From: CBDFKS01 sp965248905
GTDB lineage: Bacteria > Chloroflexota > Dehalococcoidia > Lucifugimonadales > JAGWBF01
Direction of reading: 5' to 3'
Length of the DNA stretch: 64,000 bases
Assembly: GCA_965248905.1 (NCBI GenBank)
Contig: CBDFKS010000004.1
Location: forward strand, 231,530 to 295,529
Shown: one piece after another, positions 1 to 7,608 of the stretch
Layout: the number at the start of each line of letters is the position of its first letter
Position numbering within the stretch: the stretch's first letter is position 1
Notes under the pieces: model-generated
What the model was told of the DNA's origin: nothing
The model's database searches: none
The model's input: only the letters and a program-made list of their open reading frames with translations
Made by a program: the position numbers and the translations under genes

Positions 1-1
1 C

Positions 2-832
2 TCCTTCAATGGGGCCTCCCATATCAATCCACGCCCCCTTATGGAAGATATTGCCCCGGAGCTGGCACGACGACTCAAAGCCGAGGGAGTGGACGTTGTG
101 CTGCTAACCCCTATCTGACCGGGATGTACGCACGCTGTAAGCGTGCTTGCCAGGCGGCTTGAAGAGCTCGGCCTTACCACGATCGCAATCGCCATAATCC
201 GGGAGCACGCCGAAAAGGTAAATCCACCGAGAGCCTTATTCGTTCCCTTCGCTATGGGGTTTACCTTGGGCAGGCCCAATGACCCCGATCTGCAACACAG
301 AGTGCTGGCTTCGGCATTCGACCTGCTGGATCGTCAAAATGGCCCGGTTCTGGAGGATTTCCCAGAGGAGCAGGCGCCTGAGTTGCTGCCCCAGTCCTCA
401 ACTGTTTCCACTACTAAGCAATTCTCCCTCGATAACACAGCCGATGAGGTGACAGCCCTGCGAGGCTGCTACGAGCTATGGGTTCAAGAGCACGAAGGCG
501 CGACGGCTGTGGGTCTTAGCGGCATACCCCAGCGAAGATTTCGAGGAGTCGTGCGCTTTCTTGAAGGCTACGCCGGTGACGAGGACGTGGACATGAAGGA
601 GAGGCCTGCCGATATATCGGTGGACCAGTTCATTCGATATTGTATCGATGACCTGAAAGCATTCTACTACGAGGCCCGAATGATACAGAGTCCCGACAGT
701 CAGGAGAAGGACCTGCACGAGTGGTTCTGGGGCAAGACAGCCGCTGCATCCCTGATCAAAAAGGTGGCCGAGCGCATCGACGCCAAAGCAGAGCCACTAA
801 ACAAGTCCACGGCCTACGGCATCGCCCGCTGA
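2..832 (+). CDS. GrdB/PrdB-family reductase with in-frame UGA, probable selenoprotein (5' partial)
   Basis: The frame is open from the window edge through TGA at 116-118 to the TAG-less stop at 830-832 (TGA). Reading TGA as Sec gives ...LLTPI-U-PGCTHAVSVLARRL..., which matches the glycine/sarcosine/betaine/proline reductase selenoprotein B family, where a Sec or Cys sits in a U/C-P-x-C redox motif followed by a conserved NPPRALFVPF-type segment (about 30 residues later). Both sides of the TGA are homologous to the same family, so the alternative start GTG at 143 would cut off the active site. A hairpin follows the TGA. The N-terminus lies outside the window. Inference: a Sec-dependent reductase of unknown substrate; free-standing members of this family are common outside classical glycine reductase operons. 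The alternative is a Cys-to-stop mutation in a Cys homologue. Confidence 0.75.
130..146 (+). promoter_or_regulatory. SECIS-like hairpin after the in-frame UGA
   Basis: A perfect 6-bp stem, GCACGC (130-135) with GCGTGC (141-146), closes a 5-nt loop TGTAA. The loop G at 137 lies 19 nt after the TGA. Bacterial SECIS elements are stem-loops just downstream of the Sec codon with a conserved G among the first two apical loop bases, 16-37 nt away. CCG (119-121) could also pair with CGG (155-157) as a lower stem. The hairpin overlaps coding sequence, as expected in bacteria. Confidence 0.6.
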
Positions 833-890
833 AACCAAATTACAAAACCACAACGCATAGGATCATGTCAATTCCCCAAGTCTCTTAATC

Positions 891-920
891 ACCGTCATTC
901 TGAGCGACAACGAAGAATCT
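891..920. repeat. Half-copy of palindromic repeat family A
   Basis: The intergenic stretch CGTCATTCTGAG...CGAAGAATCT matches one arm of the repeat seen complete at 31954-32036. It lies between the selenoprotein gene and the next CDS, and has no coding potential. Confidence 0.5.
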
Positions 921-965
921 TAGTCGCCTAGGAGAGATCTTGGCAAGAACATTAGGAGGTCAACC

Positions 966-1349
966 ATGGCGAAGACCACGGGCAAGGCACTGCTTATTGT
1001 CTCTATGGACGCGCCCCCGGAGTGGGACGACGAGGTCAACCGCTGGTACAATGAGGAGCACCTAATCGACGAGTTGCGCCGCGTGCCCGGCGTTATAAGC
1101 GCGCGACGGTTCACCTCCTCCCCAGACCTCCGCGACGAGGTCTTCGCTGGCAGGCCACGACCCGACTACTATCCCAAATATCTGACCATCTTCGAGCTGG
1201 AGACTGAGGAGACGCTCCACAGTAAGGAGTATCAGGAGTTTCTGAACAATCCGACCGAATGGACTCGCCGCATAGGTTCCCATCTGTCCCTAACTGCATT
1301 AGTGTACCGCCAGACTTATCCTGAAGAGGGCTTCTTCACTCGCGAATAG
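966..1349 (+). CDS. Hypothetical protein, dimeric alpha/beta-barrel (EthD-like)
   Basis: This 127-residue protein starts at ATG with AGGAGGT five bases upstream (955-961). The N-terminus (LLIVSMDAPPEWDDEVNRWYN) and the EEHL motif near residues 25-28 resemble small dimeric alpha/beta-barrel (ferredoxin-fold) proteins of the EthD type, in which a short beta strand is followed by a W-[YF]-x-x-x-H segment. No catalytic residues can be assigned. The gene is monocistronic, with a repeat copy on each side. The function is unknown; it may be an accessory protein or isomerase in small-molecule degradation like its neighbours. Confidence 0.75.
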   Translation: MAKTTGKALLIVSMDAPPEWDDEVNRWYNEEHLIDELRRVPGVISARRFTSSPDLRDEVFAGRPRPDYYPKYLTIFELETEETLHSKEYQEFLNNPTEWTRRIGSHLSLTALVYRQTYPEEGFFTRE

Positions 1350-1394
1350 CCACGACACATCGCGTACGAACGAAGGCAGTCACCCCCACTCTAA

Positions 1395-1417
1395 CTCTCC
1401 CCCATCAATGGGGAGAG
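1395..1417. repeat. Palindromic repeat family B copy
   Basis: CTCTCCCC-CAT-CA-ATG-GGGAGAG forms a near-perfect palindrome. It sits in the convergent gap between the EthD-like gene and the amidohydrolase gene. Related copies lie at 4157-4196, 23771-23812 and 51896-51917. It could serve as a bidirectional transcript end, but it has no T-run. Confidence 0.6.
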
Positions 1418-1496
1418 AATTCCTTCTGTCCTAGTCGGGAATGGCTATGCTCTGCTTTTAGCTTGTCGAACCACGGCCGCGTGGCTCACAAGGCCA

Positions 1497-2957
1497 CTAC
1501 CCCGCCGTCGGTACCCCTTTGGAGCTGTATTCCGCCAAGGCGGCCTTCACCCATGCCAGATCGTCGTTACTGGCCTTGGCCTTCAGCGCTTCCGGGTCCA
1601 TCCCATAGAGCCGGGCCGCATTGAGCCCCAGGATCTTCTCCTTTGCATTGGCGGTTAGCTGGGGGTACCCGTAACGCTGGCAGTACTCCTCGGGAATCTG
1701 GAAAGCCCGAAAGGCGTCGATCAGAGGCTGGGGAGAGCCGTACCATATGGAATCTGTGCCCCAGAGGATATTGTCCTCTCCCAAGGTAGCCAGGAGTTTG
1801 CCCATCGTATGGGCCGCTTCCCGGGGATGGGCCATCACCATGTACCAAAGGGTACCCAGCTCCCCATATACGTTGCCGCCGGGCCCGATGCCGGCGTCCT
1901 TTAAACTTTTGATAAACCGATTCGTGCCCCTATCTGCCGTCTCCTCGGTATAGGGGCCCTCCTCCTGGTCCCCCTGCCTGGGCTCGTAGCCACAATGATA
2001 GACGATGAAATTGATGCCCGGAAAAGCCTTGGCTGCCGGACCTATGTCCCGCGGAGACGAGGGCCCATTCCATCCCGTATCGGACTCACCGCTAATGCCC
2101 TTGTGCACGCAAATGTTGCGAACGCCCATCTCGATGCTCCGTCGCAAGAAGGGCTGCCCAACCTCTTCGTCATCCAGCATCCATGTCTTGTCCTTCCAGC
2201 GGGTCATCTTAGGACCTTCAGCCCCATACATGGTGTAGCACTTCCAACCTGCAGGGCTGCACCAATCACGCCATCGGTCCATCATCTCCATGTCACCAGC
2301 CACGTTGGGATGAATGGTGCAATGATTGATAAGGCGACCCGTGCCTGCCAGACGATCTATTAGCTCGCGCGTGCCGATCATCTCCGAGTTACTGAGGGCC
2401 CGACGATGGTCCTGGCCTTCAGCTCCAGGACTGGAGCTCAACACAGCTACCGAGGTCTCGCTCTGCAGGAAGACGCAGCGTAGATACTCGGCCAGGGAGT
2501 ATCCAGCCTGATTTTGGGTATTTACCAGCTTGTCCAGTCCCTTGAAGAGGTCCCCAGCGACGCTATGGCCAAGGTCTGGGATAATCTGGAGCGCCATGTT
2601 GGCAGCTATGGGCCGGTCGCAGACGTAGTGGGTCTGGACGTCGATGACCAGCTGATTTCCACCCAGGGCCTCATCGGCGGCGGAGCTGTCCAGCGCAGCC
2701 TCCGGCGGCAGGTTATAGAACCCGCCACCCCAGGCCTTGTCCACCGCCAGCAAGGCAGCGGCAGTCCCCTGCCGGCTGGACCAGTAACCGTCCAGAGACA
2801 GGCTAAGGCGGGCAGCATTCTTGGGCCCTTCGGCCCGTATTTGAGCCACTGCTGGCACATTGTTCGGATGAAGGGGCAGCGGAGTGTATTCCTCCGTGCT
2901 GCGCTGCTGCAAGACTAAAGAGAGTCTGGGAGGACGTTCTGGAGCTATTAATCTCAT
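1497..2957 (-). CDS. Amidohydrolase-2 family metal-dependent hydrolase
   Basis: The 486-residue TIM-barrel hydrolase has the landmarks of the ACMSD/amidohydrolase_2 family: DVQTH at 106-110 (the HxH position, with Gln for the first His), VHKG near 284, YHCG near 320, and LWGTDSIWYG near 398-407 carrying the metal-binding Asp. The C-terminus has the usual KILGLNAARLYGMD helix. Family members decarboxylate or hydrolyse small aromatic and cyclic acids. AAGGGGA precedes the start. The Gln-for-His change in the first metal motif is seen in the sequence; it may define a subfamily or alter the metal site. The substrate is not predictable. Confidence 0.85.
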   Translation of the reverse strand: MRLIAPERPPRLSLVLQQRSTEEYTPLPLHPNNVPAVAQIRAEGPKNAARLSLSLDGYWSSRQGTAAALLAVDKAWGGGFYNLPPEAALDSSAADEALGGNQLVIDVQTHYVCDRPIAANMALQIIPDLGHSVAGDLFKGLDKLVNTQNQAGYSLAEYLRCVFLQSETSVAVLSSSPGAEGQDHRRALSNSEMIGTRELIDRLAGTGRLINHCTIHPNVAGDMEMMDRWRDWCSPAGWKCYTMYGAEGPKMTRWKDKTWMLDDEEVGQPFLRRSIEMGVRNICVHKGISGESDTGWNGPSSPRDIGPAAKAFPGINFIVYHCGYEPRQGDQEEGPYTEETADRGTNRFIKSLKDAGIGPGGNVYGELGTLWYMVMAHPREAAHTMGKLLATLGEDNILWGTDSIWYGSPQPLIDAFRAFQIPEEYCQRYGYPQLTANAKEKILGLNAARLYGMDPEALKAKASNDDLAWVKAALAEYSSKGVPTAG

Positions 2958-3080
2958 GAGACCAGTCCCCTTTCTTCTATAGGAGTTGGGCTAATTATAT
3001 GGCCTGGCGCCCTTCATCGCTACCGGCCCATTCTAACAACGAGTTAAGAGTACCCATTGGGTATGAGGAAATTCTTTCTA

Positions 3081-3190
3081 ATGTCATAGCGAGGACCGAC
3101 AGCGACGAAGCAATCTCCCGTCCTAAGATTGCTTCGCGGAGTTTATCCTGAACTGAGGAAAGGGCTCGCAAAGATATTTTCGTATCAATG
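3081..3190. repeat. Palindromic repeat family A (long form)
   Basis: This is about 110 bp and nearly identical to 29382-29490. It contains GAAGCAATCT...AGATTGCTTC inverted arms, then GCGGAGTTTATCCTGAAC...GAAAGGGCTCGCAAAGA and TTTTCGTA-CAAT. It fills most of the 398-bp gap before the dienelactone hydrolase gene. There is no ORF. It is probably a non-autonomous MITE or REP-like element. Confidence 0.7.
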
Positions 3191-3355
3191 ATTGGAGGAG
3201 ATATCTGAAAGACCTGTGGGTATGAGATGCCATGGAGCCCTACAGGTTGAAAGAAGCCTACTGTAAGGGTATCCTATGGCTGCGAGACACCAGAGTTAAA
3301 ATATCAGTCCCAGTTCCCAGTAGGGAATTCTATGAACTCCAGGAGGTAGGCAAAG

Positions 3356-4066
3356 ATGCCACAATCAGACGAGAGAGCTAACGTCAGCCTGGGCCACCAA
3401 ATGGGCGGGTATCTAAGCGAGCCCAGCGGGCCGGGGCCGTTCCCCGGTGTTGTTGTGATTCACGCCGGCACGGGAGTAGATACCTTTGTTCGGGACATCG
3501 TCGACCGCCTGGCAGGCGAAGGATACGTGGCCTTGGCACCACAGATTTTCCATAGAATCACACCAGAGATGACCGCAGATGGATCACTACCCTACCTATT
3601 TCTCAGCGACCCGGAGATCATAGACGATGTGAACGCTACGGTGGACTACCTGCGTCGCCGTGGCACCGTCAATATGAACCGCGTTGGGATACTGGGATAC
3701 TGCATAGGCGGACGGATAGCATATCTCACGTCGACCGTAACGTCCCATTTCAACGCGATGGTCCCATATCATCCGGGCAATATCATGGTGCCGTGGGGCA
3801 CCGCCACTCAGGCCCCCTTCGAGCTAACCAGCCAGATCGACTGTCCTATGCTGGTCCACTTCGGGGAAATAGATCCCAACCCGTCTCAGGAGGACATGGC
3901 CAAGCTGGATGCTGAGCTGACCCGGCTGGATAAACCACACACCTTTTACACCTACCCAGGCGCGGGACACGCCTTCATGGACCACACGGACAAACGGTAT
4001 CATCAGCCCTCAGCTGAGGCCTCGTGGCCTCGCACCCTGGAGTTCCTAGCGGCTCACTTGAAATAG
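3356..4066 (+). CDS. Dienelactone hydrolase family protein
   Basis: This 236-residue alpha/beta hydrolase has the dienelactone-hydrolase Cys nucleophile in GYCIGGR (Cys116), the acid in EIDP (Asp173) and the His in GAGHAFMD (His205), so the Cys-Asp-His triad is complete. The family hydrolyses dienelactones in chlorocatechol breakdown and related esters or lactones. The length matches the family (about 230-240). AGGAGG lies about 8 bases before the ATG. It is monocistronic. The cytoplasm is likely, as there is no signal peptide. The exact lactone or ester substrate is unknown. Confidence 0.9.
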   Translation: MPQSDERANVSLGHQMGGYLSEPSGPGPFPGVVVIHAGTGVDTFVRDIVDRLAGEGYVALAPQIFHRITPEMTADGSLPYLFLSDPEIIDDVNATVDYLRRRGTVNMNRVGILGYCIGGRIAYLTSTVTSHFNAMVPYHPGNIMVPWGTATQAPFELTSQIDCPMLVHFGEIDPNPSQEDMAKLDAELTRLDKPHTFYTYPGAGHAFMDHTDKRYHQPSAEASWPRTLEFLAAHLK

Positions 4067-4156
4067 GGATCGATAAGATAGCGTTTGGGAACTCGGATCA
4101 CTGAACAGGGAATAAAGCAGGCTCGCGCCGTTCCGCGGAATCAGGGTAAGACCGTT

Positions 4157-4196
4157 CTCTCCTCATTTGATAGGGGAAAGTTAGAAAGGGGGGGTG
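4157..4196. repeat. Degenerate palindromic repeat family B copy
   Basis: The segment CTCTCCTCATTTGATAGGGG followed by AAAGTTAGAAAGGGGGG resembles the family B core with its TTAGGGTGGGGG-like tail, with several mismatches. It lies in the convergent gap between the dienelactone hydrolase and SDR genes. Confidence 0.4.
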
Positions 4197-4225
4197 ACAG
4201 CGCGTGCGCCATTCTCGAACAGCGC

Positions 4226-5002
4226 CTACAGAGCCGTCCATCCGCCATCCACTATGAGCAGATGGCCCGTGGTGGCTCCGGCTGACGGACTGGCCAGGTA
4301 GATGGCAGCTCCCACCAGCTCCTCAGGCTCCATTAGTCGGCGTAGTGGCATATGTGCGTCCAGATCGCGCTGGATCTCTTCAGGGGTACGAGGATATGCA
4401 GCCAGCATTCCTGGAGTCTCGGTTGGGCCGGGGCCGATGGCGTTAACGGTGATGCCATATTTTATCCACTCCAGGGCCAGAACACGCGTGAGATTAGCCA
4501 CGCCGCCCTTGCTGGCACAATACGCTGCTCTGTTCTCGCTGCCAACGACGGCCATCTGGGAGGCAATGTTTATAATGCGGCCGCTCCCCTGGTCAATCAT
4601 GTGGCGAGCGGCGGCCTGAGCGCAGAAGAACACACCCTTTAGATTGGTGTCGATGACGGCGTCCCAGTCTTCTTCTGTCACCTCGAGGGCCGGCCTGGGG
4701 TTTCGGATACCGGCATTGTTCACCAGAATATCCAGCCTCCCGAAGTCACGGGCCGCCTGTGCCACGGTTCCTTGAATATTGCCGATGTCCAACACATCCA
4801 ACGTGTAGCTGCGGCTCTCATGCCCCAGCCCTTCGATCAGCTTTCGCGTGGTATCCGTCTCCTCCAGTTGCTCCGGCAAATCAGATACAGCGACAGCCGC
4901 GCCGGCTTCGGCAAGACCAATGGCCAATGCTTTACCGATACCTCTCGCGGATCCGGTAACCAGCGCCACCTGTCCGTCTAAACTGAGTCCAGAATAGGGC
5001 AT
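4226..5002 (-). CDS. SDR family oxidoreductase
   Basis: The 258-residue classical short-chain dehydrogenase has TGSARGIG (16-23) for NAD(P) binding, NNAG (95-98) and the catalytic Ser148-Tyr161-Lys165 (YCASK). Its C-terminal sequence ends in the DGGWTAL motif common to the glucose-1-dehydrogenase/FabG-like branch. Asp at the end of beta-2 (SDLPEQ) suggests NAD rather than NADP preference. It likely oxidises or reduces a hydroxy or keto group on a small substrate. It is transcribed alone, divergently from the LLM gene at 5207. Confidence 0.9.
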   Translation of the reverse strand: MPYSGLSLDGQVALVTGSARGIGKALAIGLAEAGAAVAVSDLPEQLEETDTTRKLIEGLGHESRSYTLDVLDIGNIQGTVAQAARDFGRLDILVNNAGIRNPRPALEVTEEDWDAVIDTNLKGVFFCAQAAARHMIDQGSGRIINIASQMAVVGSENRAAYCASKGGVANLTRVLALEWIKYGITVNAIGPGPTETPGMLAAYPRTPEEIQRDLDAHMPLRRLMEPEELVGAAIYLASPSAGATTGHLLIVDGGWTAL

Positions 5003-5106
5003 GGCGATAAGCCTCCATTCCCAGGAATGGCCCCATTATAGCAGAGGACGCCGCACCGAGACCCTTCGGCGGAACCATGGCACGCTGAAGATATCTCTGA
5101 TTGGCA

Positions 5107-5135
5107 TTGACCACGCTATGGGTCGCATCTATAAT
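5107..5135 (+). promoter_or_regulatory. Sigma-70-type promoter for the LLM oxidoreductase gene
   Basis: TTGACC (5107-5112), a 17-bp spacer and a perfect TATAAT (5130-5135) lie 72 bp before the ATG at 5207. Confidence 0.7.
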
Positions 5136-5206
5136 TGGGCAGATGCACAGAAGGCTATACTTAGCAGACTAATCTGGCACAGCATTTGAACTAGAGGGAG
5201 AAAGAG

Positions 5207-6298
5207 ATGAATTTCGGCTTTTTCATGATGCCATTACACCATCCTGATAAGGGACTGCAACGTACCCTCAAAGAAGACATGCGCACCATTACCCTGGCCG
5301 ATGAACTGGGCTTTGACGAGGCCTGGATCGGCGAGCACCACACCCTCAATTGGGAGGGCCTCACCGCACCCGATCTTTTCATCGCCAAGGCGCTCGCCCT
5401 GACCAAAAACATCAAGCTGGGCACGGGGGTGACCCTCCTCCAGATCCACGAACCCAAGATGCTGGCCGACCGCATTGCGACGTTGGACCATCTGGCCGAG
5501 GGCCGTTTCTATTTTGGCGTCGGTACCGGCGGGGCCACCACCGAGTTTAGCTACTTCGGCATTGCCGAGGAGCAAAGGCACGCGCGAGCCGCCGAGGTGC
5601 TGGACGCGGTAATGAAAATCTGGGAGTCGGATGGTAATTTGGAGTACCATGGCAAGTTCGTTGATGTAGTCTCGCCACCTCGCATCTCGGACTTCGGCAG
5701 TGGCCTCTGGCTCAAGCCCTTTACCAAACCTCACCCTCCAGTGGCCGTAGCGGGGGTAAGCCCCAACTCTTCCACCATAGAGTGGGCCGGCGAGCACGGC
5801 TATATCCCCCTGTCCACGAACATCGTAGCCCTGAATCAGGTGCCGTCCCACTGGGAGGCATATAAAAGAGGGGCCCAAAAGACGGGGAAAACCACTGACC
5901 GGCGGGAGTGGCGTGTCTGCATAGACCTCCATGTTGCTGAAACCACTGAAGAGGCGCGCAACGATGTGCTGCACCATGGCATGGCCCGCTCTTTTCACCA
6001 GTACAACTTTCCCCTGCTCCGCTATTCGGGCATGATGAGTCTCATGAAGCCCGACCAGAGCATGCCCGACGACGACATCACAGTCGAATATCTCATGGAC
6101 AACCGTTGGGCAGTGGGAGACCCAGAATACTGCCTCCAAAAGATCAGGGAAATGTACGACTACCTTGGAGGCTTCGGTACTCTACTTATTCTGACCCAGG
6201 ACTTTGACCCTCCGGAGAAAACCTGGAAATCCATGGAGCTTTTCGCAAAGCATATAGCTCCTAATCTCCGGGACCTGTGGCCTGATCCGAATACCTAG
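5207..6298 (+). CDS. LLM class flavin-dependent oxidoreductase
   Basis: The 363-residue protein is a bacterial-luciferase-like TIM-barrel monooxygenase. It has the N-terminal NFGFFMMPLHHPDK strand, DEAWIGEHH near residues 40-48, KLGTGVTLLQIHEP and the EGRFYFGVGTGG glycine loop that binds the flavin phosphate. Such enzymes use FMNH2 (or F420) and often O2. GGGAGAAAGAG precedes the ATG, and a strong promoter lies upstream. It is monocistronic. A second LLM protein is at 15846. The substrate is unknown; abundant LLM paralogues in SAR202-type genomes are proposed to open recalcitrant organic compounds. Confidence 0.9.
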   Translation: MNFGFFMMPLHHPDKGLQRTLKEDMRTITLADELGFDEAWIGEHHTLNWEGLTAPDLFIAKALALTKNIKLGTGVTLLQIHEPKMLADRIATLDHLAEGRFYFGVGTGGATTEFSYFGIAEEQRHARAAEVLDAVMKIWESDGNLEYHGKFVDVVSPPRISDFGSGLWLKPFTKPHPPVAVAGVSPNSSTIEWAGEHGYIPLSTNIVALNQVPSHWEAYKRGAQKTGKTTDRREWRVCIDLHVAETTEEARNDVLHHGMARSFHQYNFPLLRYSGMMSLMKPDQSMPDDDITVEYLMDNRWAVGDPEYCLQKIREMYDYLGGFGTLLILTQDFDPPEKTWKSMELFAKHIAPNLRDLWPDPNT

Positions 6299-6402
6299 AA
6301 ACCCCCTGAATCCTTCAGGGCTGTGACGACTATCGGATAAAAGTATCGCGGTTTTCGAAGGTCGGTTTAGTTTCGCGCGTCGGCGGGACAGGCATCCTGC
6401 CC

Positions 6403-6735
6403 TCACTCGTAACCTAGCCCCACCTCTATATCCTCACCCTGAACTCGCACTGGATAGCAGTACACTGAGCTTATAGCGGGGCCGACCACAGCCTCGCCGG
6501 TCGTTACATCGAACTTTGCTCCGTGGCGTGGGCACTCTATCAGATTATCTTTCAGTTCGCCGAATCCCAACATGCCTCCGTCGTGGGTGCAGGCGTCTTT
6601 TAGCGCATAGTAAACACCCGCCACATTACACAGCAGAATGTGCTCACCCCGTTGGGGAGAGATGCTCTTGACCTGTCCCGGTAATATGTCACCCTGACCA
6701 GCAATCCTTACATATTTCACGAGGTACAATCCCAC
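6403..6735 (-). CDS. Rieske [2Fe-2S] ferredoxin
   Basis: This 110-residue Rieske protein has the two cluster motifs C49-T-H51 and C68-P-R-H71 with correct spacing. There is no membrane anchor, so it is a soluble electron carrier of the type serving dioxygenases or other oxygenases (NirD/BphF-like). It lies 39 bp downstream of the enoyl-CoA hydratase gene on the same strand and may be co-transcribed with it. The electron partner is not evident in the window; the nearby flavin oxidoreductases are possibilities only. Confidence 0.9.
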   Translation of the reverse strand: MGLYLVKYVRIAGQGDILPGQVKSISPQRGEHILLCNVAGVYYALKDACTHDGGMLGFGELKDNLIECPRHGAKFDVTTGEAVVGPAISSVYCYPVRVQGEDIEVGLGYE

Positions 6736-6774
6736 TTCCTTGAGTCTAAAGATTTACTAAAATCCGTCGAGGCT

Positions 6775-7563
6775 CTACTCTCCTTTGAAGACAGCAGGGC
6801 GCTTCTCGAGGAACGCTCGTCGCCCTTCCTGGTAGTCGGCGGTGTCGAAGTGTAGGAAAGGGACCGCCTCTTGCTCTGGGGACATGTCGTTGAAATCAGT
6901 CCTTTCAAGCGCCGTGCGAAGAATCTCCTTGTGGGCCTTATGTGAAAGGGGGGACAGGCGGGCGATCTGCTCCGCCAGGCCGTAGGTGTGCTCTTCCACC
7001 TGGACCGCAGGCACCACCTGGTGAATCAGGCCCAGGCCCAGTGCTTCCTGGGCTTCCATCAAGCGCCCGGTCAGCAATACGTATAGAGCTCCCCCCGGAC
7101 CCGCCAATCTCGCCAGTCGCTTCATTTCCTTGTATCCGATGGCGATACCCAGCCGTGCGGCAGTGATCCCCAGACAGGAGTTGTCGGCAGCTATTCTTAG
7201 GTCGCAGGCGTGGGTAAGCTCAAACCCACCGCCTACACAATAACCCTTTATAAGACTTATAGTGGGCTTGGAGAGGAGCTCAATGGCATCCATGGCGCTA
7301 TCGATGGCCATAGCGTACTCGCGAGCCTGGGCTGAGTTATCGCGATGAAGATCAAAGTCCTTGATGTCGGCGCCAGTGGAGAAGGCTTCGTCGCCGGCGC
7401 CTCGAAAAACCACAACTCTGACGGATGAACTCTCTTCCAAGTAGGTGGCTATCTTACCCAGTTCCTGCCACATTTCATAGCTAATGGCATTGCGCTGCTC
7501 GGGACGGTTCAGGGTCACGGTAGCAATGCCATCTTGCTCTGCAACCAATATGTGGTCGCTCAC
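6775..7563 (-). CDS. Enoyl-CoA hydratase/isomerase family protein
   Basis: The 262-residue crotonase-fold protein has the oxyanion-hole segment FSTGADIKDF near residues 61-70 and GGGFELTHACDLRIAA near 110-125. The length is that of a single-domain crotonase. It acts on acyl-CoA thioesters (hydration, isomerisation or ring cleavage) in the cytoplasm. It lies upstream of the Rieske gene on the same strand, with a 45-bp gap to the NDH-2 reading frame. Specificity within the crotonase superfamily cannot be read from the sequence. Confidence 0.88.
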   Translation of the reverse strand: MSDHILVAEQDGIATVTLNRPEQRNAISYEMWQELGKIATYLEESSSVRVVVFRGAGDEAFSTGADIKDFDLHRDNSAQAREYAMAIDSAMDAIELLSKPTISLIKGYCVGGGFELTHACDLRIAADNSCLGITAARLGIAIGYKEMKRLARLAGPGGALYVLLTGRLMEAQEALGLGLIHQVVPAVQVEEHTYGLAEQIARLSPLSHKAHKEILRTALERTDFNDMSPEQEAVPFLHFDTADYQEGRRAFLEKRPAVFKGE

Positions 7564-7608
7564 TAGAACCCTCCCAAGCCTAGAGTCGGGTTAAGGAAAT
7601 AGGCGTTT

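Noticed and set aside
5234..6139. A 301-codon minus-strand frame inside the LLM gene
   Set aside because: Antisense to a well-supported LLM oxidoreductase; low-complexity residues and no RBS.
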